DNA of 64,000 nt from Streptomyces lavendulae subsp. lavendulae (GCF_002803845.1 NZ_CP024985.1:8009501-8073500), one strand, 5' to 3'. Positions 1 to 9,103 are shown, counted from the stretch's first letter. The notes: generated by a model from the letters alone, not told the origin. Numbers and translations: made by a program.

Positions 1-2065
1 ACCAGAAGCGGTTGCCGGTCAGCAGGACGAGTGCGGGTACCAGGACGGTACGGACGAGGAGGGTGTCGAGCAGCACCCCGATGCCGACGATGACGCCGAT
101 CTGGGTCAGGGTGATCAGCGGGAGGACCCCGAGGACCGCGAAGACGGAGGCCAGCAGGACGCCGGCGCTGGTGATCACACCGCCGGTGACGGTCAGGGCG
201 CGCAGGACCGCAGTGCGGGTGGGGTGCCCGGAGAGGGTCTCCTCGCGGGCGCGGGCGATGAGGAAGATGTTGTAGTCGACGCCGAGGGCGACGAGGAACA
301 GGAAGGACAGCAACGGGACGGTGCTGTCCAGCGCGGGGAAGCCGTAGACCGTGCCGAAGACGATCCGGCCCGCTCCCAGCGCGGCGAAGTAGGACCCGAT
401 GACGGTGGCCACCAGGAGGACGGGGGCCACCAGGGAGCGCAGCAGTGCGGCGAGGACGAGGAAGACGATGGCCAGGACGAGCGGGACGACCAGGCGCGTG
501 TCGTGCGCGGTGGCCCGTTCCACGTCGTAGTTCCCGGCGGTGGTGCCGCCCACGAGCGCATCGGCCCCCGGAATTCCGGCGAGACGCGTGCGCAGCGCGC
601 GGATGGTGTCGTCGGAGGACGGGGTGCCGGGTGCGGCGGCCGGCACCGCTTCGGCGCGGGCGTACCGGTCGGTGCGCTCCGTGGCGGTGACGTCCGCGAT
701 GCCGGGGGTGCGCCGCGCCGCCTCCAGGACCTCGTCGGCGGCGGCGGGGGAGGAGATCAGGGTGAGCGGCTCGCCCGCCCCGGCGGGCCGGACGGTGGCG
801 AGCGTGCGCTGGCCGAGGACGGCCTCGGGGGTCTTGCGGAAGGAGTCCGCCTGGGCCAGGCCGGTGTGCAGGCCGAGGCCGCCGGAAGCGAGGGCCACGA
901 GGGCCGCAGTCCCGGCCAGCGCGACGAGTGCGGGACGCCGGGAGACGGCGGTGCCGATGCGCGACCAGATGCCGCCGCGGTCGACGGCCCGGGGCTCGCC
1001 CCGCCGGGGTACCAGCGGCCAGAACAGCCGGCGTCCCGGCAGGACCAGCGCCGCGGGCAGCACCAGGAGGGCGAAGGCCATCGCGACGAGGATGCCGACG
1101 GCGCCGGCGAAACCCAGTCCTCGGTTGCCGCCGAGCTCGGCGGCCAGCAGGGTCAGCAGGCTCAGGACGACGGTGGTGCCGCTGGCGAGGACGGAGGGGG
1201 CGGTGCCGCGCCAGGCACGGGCCATGGCGGTGAAACGGTCGGCGGTGAGGTGGAGTTCGTCGCGGTAGCGGGAGACCAGCAGCAGTGCGTAGTTGGTTCC
1301 GGCTCCGAAGACGAGCACGGACAGGATCCCGGCGGACGAGGCGTCCACCTCGATGCCGGCGTGCGGGGCGAGGGCCCCCACCAGGCCCGCGGCGAACCGG
1401 TCGGCGGAGGCCACCACGAGCAGGGGGACCAGCCACAGTACGGGGCTGCGGTAGGTGATCAGGAGCAGGACCGCGACGACGGAGCCCGTGGCGATCAGCA
1501 GGGTGGTGTCGGCCCCCTCGAAGACGGCCGCGATGTCGGCCCGGAACGCGGGTCCACCGGTGACCTGGGCCCGCAGGGGGGCGTCGATGTCCTCGGAGGC
1601 GGTGGCGCGGATCTCCTCGATCCTCGCGGTGTTCTGCCGCTCGCCGGTGTCGGTGGCGAGCAGTACCGGGACCGTCGCGACCTTGTTCCCCGTCACCTCG
1701 GGGCGCGCCGCCCCGGGGACGAGGCCCAGGGCGCCGAGCCGCAGGGCCCGTCGGTCGATCTCCGCGCGCTGGGCGGCGGTCAGGGGAGCGCCGTCGGCGT
1801 TGCTGTAGACGACGACGGCGGGCGCCACCGCGCCGGACGGGAAGGTCTCGACGATCCCGGCGACCCGGGCCGACTGCGAGGAGGCGGGCAGTGCGCCGCC
1901 GCCCGAGTCCGTGGTGGCCGCCCCGGAAGGACCGAGGGCGAAGGCCGCCGCCAGGCCCGCGACGGTGAGCAGGAGGACGAGCCAGGCGTACGCCCGCGGG
2001 CTGCTGCGGGGGCCGGTGCCAGGGGCGGAACGGGTCGGCTGACGGTCGGGGACGGTTCGGGACAC
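1..2065 (-). CDS. MMPL/RND-family membrane exporter, C-terminus cut by window edge
   Basis: Reading the minus strand from a GTG at 2065 gives an uninterrupted frame of about 688 codons that runs off the left edge, so only the last residues are missing compared with the usual 700-730. After a short basic N-terminus there is one membrane span, a large extracytoplasmic domain, a cluster of spans, a second extracytoplasmic domain and a second cluster of spans. This is the duplicated layout of MMPL/YdfJ proton-driven exporters. The second half contains FLVALGVDYNIFLIARAREE, typical of the family. The gene diverges from a MarR gene and the gap holds a palindrome, so it is probably a drug or lipid exporter repressed by that MarR protein. 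The substrate cannot be read from the sequence. Confidence 0.9.
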   Translation of the reverse strand, partial: MSRTVPDRQPTRSAPGTGPRSSPRAYAWLVLLLTVAGLAAAFALGPSGAATTDSGGGALPASSQSARVAGIVETFPSGAVAPAVVVYSNADGAPLTAAQRAEIDRRALRLGALGLVPGAARPEVTGNKVATVPVLLATDTGERQNTARIEEIRATASEDIDAPLRAQVTGGPAFRADIAAVFEGADTTLLIATGSVVAVLLLITYRSPVLWLVPLLVVASADRFAAGLVGALAPHAGIEVDASSAGILSVLVFGAGTNYALLLVSRYRDELHLTADRFTAMARAWRGTAPSVLASGTTVVLSLLTLLAAELGGNRGLGFAGAVGILVAMAFALLVLPAALVLPGRRLFWPLVPRRGEPRAVDRGGIWSRIGTAVSRRPALVALAGTAALVALASGGLGLHTGLAQADSFRKTPEAVLGQRTLATVRPAGAGEPLTLISSPAAADEVLEAARRTPGIADVTATERTDRYARAEAVPAAAPGTPSSDDTIRALRTRLAGIPGADALVGGTTAGNYDVERATAHDTRLVVPLVLAIVFLVLAALLRSLVAPVLLVATVIGSYFAALGAGRIVFGTVYGFPALDSTVPLLSFLFLVALGVDYNIFLIARAREETLSGHPTRTAVLRALTVTGGVITSAGVLLASVFAVLGVLPLITLTQIGVIVGIGVLLDTLLVRTVLVPALVLLTGNRFW

Positions 2066-2086
2066 GGTGGCGCACCCTCGCTCAGT

Positions 2087-2103
2087 AGTTAAGTAACTTA
2101 GCT
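2087..2103. promoter_or_regulatory. Probable MarR operator between divergent exporter and regulator
   Basis: AGTTAAGTAACTTAGCT is a 17-bp near-palindrome (one mismatched pair besides the central base) in an AT-rich island between the divergent starts at 2065 and 2130. Size, symmetry and position fit a MarR dimer site controlling both genes. The binding itself is inferred. Confidence 0.65.
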
Positions 2104-2129
2104 AATTTCACCGTGACAGACTTGACGCC

Positions 2130-2648
2130 ATGACGCAACACCAGCCACGCGACGAGGCGGCCCACACGACTGCGGGGCGGCCCGGGGGGATGCCGGAGTC
2201 CGACGCCCTCGCGCAGGCGCTGCGCGAGGTGCTGACCTTGACGCAGCTCGCCCGCGGGGTGTTGGCGGAGCGCCTGGAGATGCCGCTGACGAACGTCGAG
2301 GCGGTGGAGCACGTGATGCTGGCCAAGGGGGCGGGAGAGCCGATCGGACCGGCCGAACTGGCACGCAGGCTCGGCGTGACCACCGCCGCCGGCACCCAGT
2401 CGGTCAACCGCCTCGTCTCCGAAGGGCACATGAGCCGGGCCCCGCACCCCCACGACGGGCGGCGCCAGGTCCTGGACGTCACCGACAGCGGCTTCCGGCA
2501 CGTCATGGGCGAACTCGCGCCCCTGCTGGAGGTGCTGTTCGAGGCGTCCGACGGGCTCAGCGAGGCCGAACGGCAGGGAGCCCTGGCCTACCTGCGGAAC
2601 GTGGCGCGTGCCTATCGGACCTACTTGGAGGCCCCGCGGTCCGGGTGA
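2130..2648 (+). CDS. MarR-family transcriptional regulator
   Basis: This 172-residue protein has the MarR winged-helix layout: an N-terminal dimerisation helix, the recognition region around residues 70-95 (AELARRLGVTTAAGTQSVNRL), a wing with HPHDGRRQ and a C-terminal dimerisation helix. Streptomyces MarR proteins usually sit divergent from the exporter they repress, and here the partner is the MMPL transporter. Start: ATG at 2130, 27 bp after the palindromic operator. It is likely autoregulated through that site, with release by a small phenolic or drug-like ligand. The ligand is unknown. Confidence 0.88.
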   Translation: MTQHQPRDEAAHTTAGRPGGMPESDALAQALREVLTLTQLARGVLAERLEMPLTNVEAVEHVMLAKGAGEPIGPAELARRLGVTTAAGTQSVNRLVSEGHMSRAPHPHDGRRQVLDVTDSGFRHVMGELAPLLEVLFEASDGLSEAERQGALAYLRNVARAYRTYLEAPRSG

Positions 2649-2770
2649 AGGGCCCGCCGACCCGGGCCCGACACCGGACTCGACCCCGGTGGTGGGCCGC
2701 GGGTCGGGAGGCGGCGCGCGGATGGCCGAAATTGATCAGGTGTCATGCACGCGTCTGATCCAATCGAGCC

Positions 2771-3313
2771 ATGGCTGACACGGTTCGATCTCTGGGTCCA
2801 TTGGTTCGGGTGGACGGGCGTTGGATGATCGGCGATCCCGGGCGGCCGGGCGGCGGCGCCTGGGTGGAGTTCCGCGAGGAAGGCATGTGCGCCCACGCGC
2901 GGGACTCCTCGACGGAGCTGATCCCCTGGTCGAGGATCATGCTCGGCATGGGCGTCGTCGTCGGCGGCAAGTTCCCGTCCAGAGGCGAACAGGTCACCCT
3001 GCTCGGCATGCTCGCCGGCCTGCGGGGCCCCTTGAAGGGGAGGCGGGGCGGCTATCTGCACATGACCGTGCGGCACCCGTACGAGGACCGCCAGATCTTC
3101 TTCGACCGCCATCCGCACTGGTATCCCGTCGCCGACGTGGTCTTCCTCGAAGCCCTGCTGTCCGGCCTGGTCGCCGAGGGCGAGATCCACCGGCTCGCGG
3201 ACACGGCCTGGCTGGACCGCGCGATCGCCGGCCTACCACCGCTGAAGGTGATGACGACGGGGTCCGCGCTGCAGGAACTGGTGGCGCGGGCCACGGAACG
3301 GGGAGCGGGCTGA
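2771..3313 (+). CDS. Hypothetical cytosolic protein
   Basis: The 180-residue protein has codon bias typical of a real gene and an ATG start at 2771. It has no signal peptide or membrane span. It begins with a beta-rich segment (LVRVDGRWMIGDPG) and contains a conserved-looking HPYEDRQIFFDRHPHWYP stretch near residue 105. I recognise the style of protein (short, single-domain, actinobacterial) but no named family. It stands alone between the MarR gene and a convergent chloride channel, so context gives no function. Confidence 0.7.
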   Translation: MADTVRSLGPLVRVDGRWMIGDPGRPGGGAWVEFREEGMCAHARDSSTELIPWSRIMLGMGVVVGGKFPSRGEQVTLLGMLAGLRGPLKGRRGGYLHMTVRHPYEDRQIFFDRHPHWYPVADVVFLEALLSGLVAEGEIHRLADTAWLDRAIAGLPPLKVMTTGSALQELVARATERGAG

Positions 3314-3349
3314 GCGATTCGGCGCGGGCGCCGCCGCGCTCCGGTCCCG

Positions 3350-4639
3350 TCAGGGACGTTGCAGCATCCTGTGGCGCAGGCTGTCGTAGATCGGCTCGCT
3401 CTCCAGGTGGTCGGCGGTGACCGTCGCCGCGAAGCACGCGAGGAGCAGCGGGAGCCACAGCGAGAGGGTGCCCGTCATCTCCGCGACCAGGACGATGCCG
3501 GTGACCGGTGCGCGGACGACTCCGGTGAACAGCGCGGCCATGCCCACCACGGCGAACGCGGCCGGCCCCGGCGCGGGGGAGGGCAGCACGGGCGCGGTGA
3601 GCGCGTGGACCAGCGTCCCCCACAGGGCGCCGAGGGCGAGGAGCGGGGCGAAGAGCCCGCCGGGGGTCGCGGCCGCGTAGCTCAGCGGGCCCGCGACGAA
3701 CCGGACGGCGAGGTAGACCGCCAGTGCCGTCACGCCCGGGCCCGCCGCGCCCAGCAGACGCTCCGTCAGCACGTCCCCGCCGCCGGCCAGCAGCGGGTCC
3801 GCGGCCATCAGCGCGCCGACCACGGCGCCGATCGCGGCTGCCCGCAGTGGCGCCGGTACCCGCGTCATCCGGTCGCACAGCTCCAGCGTTCCGACGACCA
3901 GGTGGGCGTACGCGGCGCCGAGGGCCCCGGCGGTCGCGCCGAACAGCAGGAACGCCGGCAGCGTCCACAGCGGTGGGCTCGGCAGGTCCGGCATGGGGAA
4001 GGCGGGGGCGTCGCCCACGATCAGCCGGGTGCAGCTCACGGCGGTGACCGTCCCGAGCAGGGTCAACAGCACCAGACGGGGGCGGAACGAACGGGTCACC
4101 TCCTCGCAGACGAACAGCAGCCCGCTCAGCGGGGCCGAGAACGCGACGGCCAGGCCCGCCCCGCCGAGCGCGGTGTGCAGCATCCGGGCGTCCTCGGTCC
4201 CGAGCCTGCCGTGCCGGCCGGCCAGGACCCCGATGGCGGCGCCCATGTGGACGGTCGGGCCCTCCCGCCCCAGGACCAGGCCGGAGCCGATCGCGACGAG
4301 ACCACCGGCGAACTTCGCGGGGAGCAGCCTCCAGGGGTGTGTGTCGCTCTCCTGCCGCCATACCGCTTCCACGTGCTGGATGCCGCTGCCGGCCGCGTAC
4401 GGGACCCGCCGGGCGATGAGGTGGGCGACCAGCGCGCCCGACGCGGTCAGGGCGATCGGGACCAGCACTCCGGCCGCTCCGAGCCCGGCGGCGGCCGTCA
4501 GCAGCGTACGGCGGAGCGCGTCGGCCCGTTCCAGGCACCACCGGAAGCCGCCACCCACCAGCCCGACCAGGCATCCTGCCGCAGCCGTGACCGCGAAGGC
4601 GCGTACGTCCGCTCCGAGAGGCCGCCGAACCCCGGGCAT
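3350..4639 (-). CDS. ClC-family voltage-gated chloride channel/antiporter
   Basis: This is a 429-residue polytopic membrane protein with the three ClC anion-binding signatures in order: GSGIQHVE (equivalent to GSGIP), GREGPTVHMG (equivalent to GKEGP, carrying the gating glutamate) and GGLFAP (equivalent to GGxFxP). The gating Glu fits either a channel or a Cl-/H+ exchanger of the EriC type. There is no C-terminal CBS pair, which is common for bacterial members. The ATG at 4639 was chosen because upstream sequence in the frame lacks membrane or family character. It diverges from the flavin monooxygenase operon. A role in pH or anion homeostasis is likely. Confidence 0.88.
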   Translation of the reverse strand: MPGVRRPLGADVRAFAVTAAAGCLVGLVGGGFRWCLERADALRRTLLTAAAGLGAAGVLVPIALTASGALVAHLIARRVPYAAGSGIQHVEAVWRQESDTHPWRLLPAKFAGGLVAIGSGLVLGREGPTVHMGAAIGVLAGRHGRLGTEDARMLHTALGGAGLAVAFSAPLSGLLFVCEEVTRSFRPRLVLLTLLGTVTAVSCTRLIVGDAPAFPMPDLPSPPLWTLPAFLLFGATAGALGAAYAHLVVGTLELCDRMTRVPAPLRAAAIGAVVGALMAADPLLAGGGDVLTERLLGAAGPGVTALAVYLAVRFVAGPLSYAAATPGGLFAPLLALGALWGTLVHALTAPVLPSPAPGPAAFAVVGMAALFTGVVRAPVTGIVLVAEMTGTLSLWLPLLLACFAATVTADHLESEPIYDSLRHRMLQRP

Positions 4640-4830
4640 GGGCCACCCTTCCTGCGAGTCCTGCGAGCCGCGCGGACCTGTCGGCCCAGTCTCCCCGCTC
4701 GGACGGCCCGCGGTGGCGCACCGCGCCGCGTCCGGCCCGCCCGCCACCCCGACCGGCCGAACCGGGCCTCCACGAAGGCGGCGGACTCGATGCCGGCCCC
4801 GGAATAGATCGTCCGCACCTCCTGTTAGCG

Positions 4831-4850
4831 GGTATAGTTGAATTGTCAAC
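4831..4850 (+). promoter_or_regulatory. Promoter with overlapping palindrome upstream of the LLM operon
   Basis: A TATAGT -10-like element at 4833-4838 overlaps the perfect inverted repeat GTTGAATTGTCAAC (arms GTTGA/TCAAC, 4837-4850), 19 bp before the next ATG. The AT-rich island stands out from the GC-rich surroundings. A repressor binding here would block transcription of the flavin monooxygenase operon. No regulator gene lies next to it. Confidence 0.55.
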
Positions 4851-4868
4851 AACCTTGGAAGGGGAGCC

Positions 4869-5969
4869 ATGCAGTTCGGGATCTTCACCGTCGGTGACGT
4901 CACGCCCGACCCGACGAACGGGCGCGTGCCCGGCGAGCACGAGCGGATCAAGGCGATGCTCGCCATCGCGCAGAAGGCCGAAGAGGTCGGTCTGGACGTC
5001 TTCGCCACCGGTGAGCACCACAACCCGCCCTTCGTCCCCTCCTCGCCGACCACGATGCTCGGCTACATCGCCGCGCGCACCGAGAACCTGATCCTCTCCA
5101 CCTCGACGACCCTGATCACCACGAACGACCCGGTGAAGATCGCCGAGGACTTCGCGATGCTTCAGCACGTCGCGGACGGCCGCGTCGACCTGATGATGGG
5201 CCGCGGCAACACCGGACCGGTCTACCCCTGGTTCGGCAAGGACATCCGCGACGGCATCGACCTCGCCATCGAGAACTACGCGCTGCTGCGCCGCCTGTGG
5301 GACGAGGACACCGTCACCTGGAAGGGCAAGTTCCGCACCCCGCTCCAGTCCTTCACCTCCACCCCCCGCCCGCTGGACGGAGTGGCCCCCTTCGTGTGGC
5401 ACGGCTCCATCCGCTCGCCCGAGATCGCCGAGCAGGCCGCCTACTACGGCGACGGCTTCTTCCACAACAACATCTTCTGGCCCCCCTCCCACACCCGGCA
5501 GATGATCGAGCTCTACCGCCAGCGCTACGCCCACTACGGCCACGGCACCCCCGAGCAGGCCATCGTCGGACTCGGCGGCCAGGTGTTCATGCGGGCGAAC
5601 TCCCAGGACGCGGTGCGCGAGTTCCGCCCCTACTTCGACAACGCCCCGGTCTACGGCCACGGCCCCTCCCTGGAGGAGTTCACCTCCCAGACCCCGCTGA
5701 CCGTCGGCTCGCCGCAGCAGGTCATCGAGCGGACCCTCTCCTTCCGGGAGTACGCGGGCGACTACCAGCGCCAGCTGTTCCTCATCGACCACGCGGGCCT
5801 GCCCCTGAAGACCGTCCTGGAGCAGCTCGACCTGCTCGGCGAGGAGGTCGTGCCGGTGCTGCGCAAGGAGTTCGCGAACCTGCGTCCCGCCGGGGTGCCG
5901 GACGCGCCCACGCACCGGGCCCGCGTGACCGCGGCCCGGGAGAACGCGGAGGAGGGGACGCGGGCATGA
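4869..5969 (+). CDS. LLM-class flavin-dependent monooxygenase (luciferase-like)
   Basis: The 366-residue protein has the bacterial-luciferase TIM-barrel pattern. It opens with MQFGIFTVGDV, followed by a GLDVFATGEHHNPPF strand-loop in which the EHH motif lies near the flavin. It also has the LMMGRGNTGP phosphate-binding segment and a C-terminal helical tail. Such enzymes use reduced FMN and O2 to oxidise an organic substrate, which is unknown here. The stop overlaps the ATG of the next gene by 4 bp (ATGA), so the NAD(P)H:FMN reductase is translationally coupled and is the probable FMNH2 supplier. Expression is probably set by the palindrome just upstream. Confidence 0.9.
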   Translation: MQFGIFTVGDVTPDPTNGRVPGEHERIKAMLAIAQKAEEVGLDVFATGEHHNPPFVPSSPTTMLGYIAARTENLILSTSTTLITTNDPVKIAEDFAMLQHVADGRVDLMMGRGNTGPVYPWFGKDIRDGIDLAIENYALLRRLWDEDTVTWKGKFRTPLQSFTSTPRPLDGVAPFVWHGSIRSPEIAEQAAYYGDGFFHNNIFWPPSHTRQMIELYRQRYAHYGHGTPEQAIVGLGGQVFMRANSQDAVREFRPYFDNAPVYGHGPSLEEFTSQTPLTVGSPQQVIERTLSFREYAGDYQRQLFLIDHAGLPLKTVLEQLDLLGEEVVPVLRKEFANLRPAGVPDAPTHRARVTAARENAEEGTRA

Positions 5970-6628
5970 AGATCGTCGTCGTATCGGCGGGGCTGAGCTC
6001 ACCCTCCTCGACCCGCCTGCTCGCCGACCGCCTCGCGGCCGCGACGCTCCGGCACGTGGACGCCGAACCCCAGGTGATCGAAGTGCGGGAGCTGGCCACG
6101 GAGATCGCCCAGCACCTCGTCACCGGGTTCCCGCCCGCCCGCCTGGCCGCCGCGCTCGACGCGGTGGCCTCCGCCGATGGCCTGATCGCCGTGACCCCGG
6201 TGTTCGCGGCCTCGTACAGCGGCCTGTTCAAATCGTTCTTCGACCTCATCGACAAGGACGCGCTCACCGGCAAACCCGTCCTCGTCGGCGCGACCGGCGG
6301 GACGGCCCGGCACTCCCTGGTCACCGAACACGCCCTGCGCCCGCTCTTCACCCACCTGCGCGCACTCGTCGTGCCGACCGCCGTCTACGCGGCCTCCGAG
6401 GACTGGGGCCAGGAGGGTCTGGCACGGCGGATCGACCGCGCCGGCACCGAGCTGGCACGCTTCGCGGCGCCCGCCCCCGCGCCGACCGCCCCGGACGTGG
6501 ACACCGCCACCGCGATCGCACCCCGTTCGTCCACGGGGGCGATCACATCGGTGGACCCGGCGGACGGCTTCGCTCCGGTGCCCTTCGAACAGCGGTTGGC
6601 CGCGCTGCGGGCCGGACTCACCGCATGA
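5966..6628 (+). CDS. NAD(P)H-dependent FMN reductase, partner of the LLM monooxygenase
   Basis: This is a 220-residue flavodoxin-like protein. Its N-terminal MKIVVVSAGLSSPSSTRLLA is the FMN phosphate loop of the NADPH-dependent FMN reductase family, and ASYSGLFKSFFDL is the conserved segment around residue 90. A second nucleotide-contact region reads GKPVLVGATGGTARHSL. The Ala/Pro/Asp-rich C-terminal tail from about residue 170 is typical of the subgroup paired with LLM oxidoreductases in actinobacteria. It starts inside the stop of the monooxygenase gene (ATGA), which supports a two-component monooxygenase system. Confidence 0.9.
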   Translation: MKIVVVSAGLSSPSSTRLLADRLAAATLRHVDAEPQVIEVRELATEIAQHLVTGFPPARLAAALDAVASADGLIAVTPVFAASYSGLFKSFFDLIDKDALTGKPVLVGATGGTARHSLVTEHALRPLFTHLRALVVPTAVYAASEDWGQEGLARRIDRAGTELARFAAPAPAPTAPDVDTATAIAPRSSTGAITSVDPADGFAPVPFEQRLAALRAGLTA

Positions 6629-6641
6629 CCTCACCACGTGA

Positions 6642-6663
6642 CCGCCGGGCGGCCGCCCGGCGG
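6642..6663. terminator. Hairpin after the FMN reductase gene
   Basis: CCGCCGGGCG-GC-CGCCCGGCGG forms a very strong GC hairpin 14 bp after the stop at 6628. There is no T-run, as is usual for Streptomyces terminators. Confidence 0.5.
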
Positions 6664-6789
6664 CGGGCCGTGTCACCCGGAACGCGCAGTCACCCCTCCT
6701 TCGCCTGCGGGAGGGGCGCGGCGTGTGGTTTCCTGGGCCCCGCCACGCAGCGTCACGAGATGACTGCATGAAGTGAAGGGGATGGTGTC

Positions 6790-7329
6790 GTGAGCGTTCT
6801 GGACATCAAGCTGGACCGGTCGTTCGATGTCTTCGACTCGGACCGGGACGGGCGGCTCGTCAAGTCGGACGTCATCGGTCTCTCGGACCGGCTCGCCGAA
6901 TCGCACGGCCTCGCCCCGGACGCCCTGGCCGCACTGCGGGAGTCGCTGGCGGACCTCTGGGACACCGTCTTCCAGGCGATGGACAAGAACGACGACGGAG
7001 GGGTGGACCGGCAGGAGTTCCGGGCCGCCTTCCGGGCGCGGATCGTCACGGACCGGAACAGGATCTGGGAGCGCATCAGGACGATGAGCAACGCCTGGAC
7101 CGAGCTCGCCGACCGCGACCGCGACGGCATGGTGAGCCGTGACGAGTACACCTCGCTGCTCCACGGCATGTTCCGCCTGCCCCGCGAGACCTTCGACGAG
7201 GCCTTCGACCGGCTGGACGTCGACGGGGACGGGCAGTTGAGCCGTGACGAGATCAGCTCCGCCATGAAGGAGTACTACACGAGCGAGAACCACGCGGCCC
7301 GCGGGAACCAGTTCTTCGGCCGCCTCTGA
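6790..7329 (+). CDS. Four-EF-hand calcium-binding protein (calerythrin-like)
   Basis: The protein is 179 residues long, almost the length of calerythrin (177). It has four 12-residue EF-hand loops: 16-27 (DSDRDGRLVKSD), 65-76 (DKNDDGGVDRQE), 108-119 (DRDRDGMVSRDE) and 143-154 (DVDGDGQLSRDE). All four have acidic residues at loop positions 1, 3 and 5 and Gly at 6. Loop 1 ends in Asp rather than Glu at position 12, so it may bind Ca2+ more weakly. There is no signal peptide, so it is a cytosolic Ca2+ buffer or sensor. The gene has its own hairpin terminator. Confidence 0.9.
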   Translation: MSVLDIKLDRSFDVFDSDRDGRLVKSDVIGLSDRLAESHGLAPDALAALRESLADLWDTVFQAMDKNDDGGVDRQEFRAAFRARIVTDRNRIWERIRTMSNAWTELADRDRDGMVSRDEYTSLLHGMFRLPRETFDEAFDRLDVDGDGQLSRDEISSAMKEYYTSENHAARGNQFFGRL

Positions 7330-7337
7330 GGGGTCCG

Positions 7338-7363
7338 CAGGGGGGTGCCCGCGCACCCCCCTG
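7338..7363. terminator. Hairpin terminator after the EF-hand gene
   Basis: CAGGGGGGTGC (7338-7348) and GCACCCCCCTG (7353-7363) pair perfectly over 11 bp with a 4-nt loop, 9 bp after the stop codon. Confidence 0.7.
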
Positions 7364-7483
7364 ACGCCCGCCCGCGGGGACGTTCCGGCAGCTCCGGAGC
7401 CCGCGGGCCGATTCCCATCGCCTCCCCGCTCGTTGAACGCAAGAGGAACCCGATCTCCCAAGACCTATCTGGAGGACCTCTTG

Positions 7484-9085
7484 ATGGCCGCCGAAGCCGC
7501 ACTGCCGGTGATCGTTCTCTCCGACTCCGATCCGCTCCGCCGCCACGAGACGGCCGAGCTGGTGCAGAGCTGGTACCGGACCTCGTTCCGCGTGCTGCAG
7601 GTCGGGAGCCCGGCGGAGGTGGTCCGGGCGCTGAACTCGCTGGCCGAGCGGCAGGTGCCCGTCGCGGCCGTGCTCGCCGACGAAGCCCCCGAGCCCGGGG
7701 CGGCGCACCCCGGCGTGCGCTGGCTGTCGCTGACCGGGCTCTGCGACGCCGTGCCCGGCGCGCGCACCGCGCAGGCCGCGGGCGACGGGAACCCGGCCGA
7801 GCACCTCCGCGGCGCCCTCGACGACTCCCTGTGCACCTGGAACGCCGCCTTCCGCAGCGATCTGCCGACGGCCGAGGTGTCCGGCAGCCGCTTCTCGCCC
7901 GCGGCCTACGCGGTACGCGACTTCCTCGGCCGCAGCGACGTGATCTTCCGCTGGCTGCCCGACGAGGACGTACGGGACGCCCCCGTGCGCGTCCGCCTCG
8001 GCGACGGCACCGAGCTGGTGGACCCCTCGATCAGCGAGCTGGCCGAACGGCTCGGGCTCATCCGGCCGGCCGAACAGGACCACTACGACGTCGCGGTGAT
8101 CGGCGGCGGCCCCGGAGGGCTCTCCGCCGCCGTGTACGCCGCCGCCGAGGGCATGAGCGTCGTCGTGATCGAGGACGACGCCCCCGGCGGGCAGGCGGGA
8201 TCGACCTCACGGATCGAGAACTACCTCGGGTTCCCCGTGGGCCTCACGGGCGGCGACCTCGCCCAGCGGGCCCTGCAACAGGCCCGCAGGGCCCGCGTCG
8301 AGTGGCAGCCCACCCGGGTGGCCGGCCGGGTGACCCCGACCGGCACGGGCGACCACGCCGTCGAGTTCACCAAGGCGGGTACCGAGGAGAAGGCCTCGGT
8401 GACGGCGGCCGCGGTGGTCGTCGCCACGGGCGTGGACTGGAACCGCCTCACCGCCCCCGGCGTCGACCGCCTCCTCAACTCCGGCGTGTACTACGGGTCC
8501 TGCCTGTCCGACGCCCCCTCGACCGTCGGGGAGGACGTGTACATGGTGGGCGCGGGCAACTCCGCCGGACAGGCCGCCCTGTACTTCGCGCGCTACGCCC
8601 GCAGCGTCACCCTGGTGGTGCGGGGCACCGACCTCGGCGCCTCCATGTCGAGCTACCTGGTGCAGCGCATCGAGCGGACCCCGGGCCTGAAGGTCCTGCT
8701 GGGCACCGAGGTGGCCGAATGCCTCGGCGGGAACACCCTCACCGGGCTCCGGCTGCGCGAGCGCACGGGCGCCGAGCGGACGGTCTCCGCGCACTGCCTC
8801 TACGTGCTGATCGGCGGCCGCCCCTCGACCGACTGGCTCGACGGCACGCTCAGGCTGGACGACCGGGGCTACGTCCTGACCGGCAACGGCGGCGCCGGGC
8901 CGGAGGCACTGCCGATGGAGACCAGCCTGCCCGGAGTCTTCGCCGTGGGCGACGTCCGCTCCGGATCCGTGAAGCGGGTCGGTGCGGCCGTTGGCGAAGG
9001 CGCCGCGGTCGCCCAGTCCCTGGTCGAGTACCGGCGGCGCCACCCCGGGCGCTTCCAGGACGCGCGGGCGTCCTGCGGCTTCTGA
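7484..9085 (+). CDS. Receiver-like/thioredoxin-reductase-like FAD oxidoreductase
   Basis: This is a 533-residue flavoprotein. Residues 1-90 resemble a receiver domain (VIVLSDSDPLRR start, acidic LADEAPE at the expected phospho-site strand). From about residue 200 a Rossmann fold begins with GGGPGGLSAAVYAAAEG (FAD), then ENYLGFPVGLTG, a second dinucleotide fold GAGNSAGQAALYFARY (NADPH) and a C-terminal FAD motif VFAVGDVRSGSVKRV. The redox CxxC of thioredoxin reductase is absent: the region reads VYYGSCLSD with a single Cys. This agrees with the fused receiver/TrxR-like class whose electron acceptor is unknown. ATG 7484 follows GGAGG (7471-7475), so I prefer it to the upstream TTG at 7433. Confidence 0.88.
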   Translation: MAAEAALPVIVLSDSDPLRRHETAELVQSWYRTSFRVLQVGSPAEVVRALNSLAERQVPVAAVLADEAPEPGAAHPGVRWLSLTGLCDAVPGARTAQAAGDGNPAEHLRGALDDSLCTWNAAFRSDLPTAEVSGSRFSPAAYAVRDFLGRSDVIFRWLPDEDVRDAPVRVRLGDGTELVDPSISELAERLGLIRPAEQDHYDVAVIGGGPGGLSAAVYAAAEGMSVVVIEDDAPGGQAGSTSRIENYLGFPVGLTGGDLAQRALQQARRARVEWQPTRVAGRVTPTGTGDHAVEFTKAGTEEKASVTAAAVVVATGVDWNRLTAPGVDRLLNSGVYYGSCLSDAPSTVGEDVYMVGAGNSAGQAALYFARYARSVTLVVRGTDLGASMSSYLVQRIERTPGLKVLLGTEVAECLGGNTLTGLRLRERTGAERTVSAHCLYVLIGGRPSTDWLDGTLRLDDRGYVLTGNGGAGPEALPMETSLPGVFAVGDVRSGSVKRVGAAVGEGAAVAQSLVEYRRRHPGRFQDARASCGF

Positions 9086-9103
9086 CCCCGGCCGGTCGGC
9101 CGG

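Noticed and set aside
4640..5053. Longer N-terminus for the ClC channel
   Set aside because: The extension would overlap the start of the divergent LLM gene and has no family resemblance; ATG 4639 is adequate.
2994..6002. A 1002-codon open frame on the minus strand across the ClC and LLM genes
   Set aside because: Its residues are mostly Arg/Gly/Pro, it has no motifs, and it overlaps well-supported genes on both strands. It is a GC-bias shadow.
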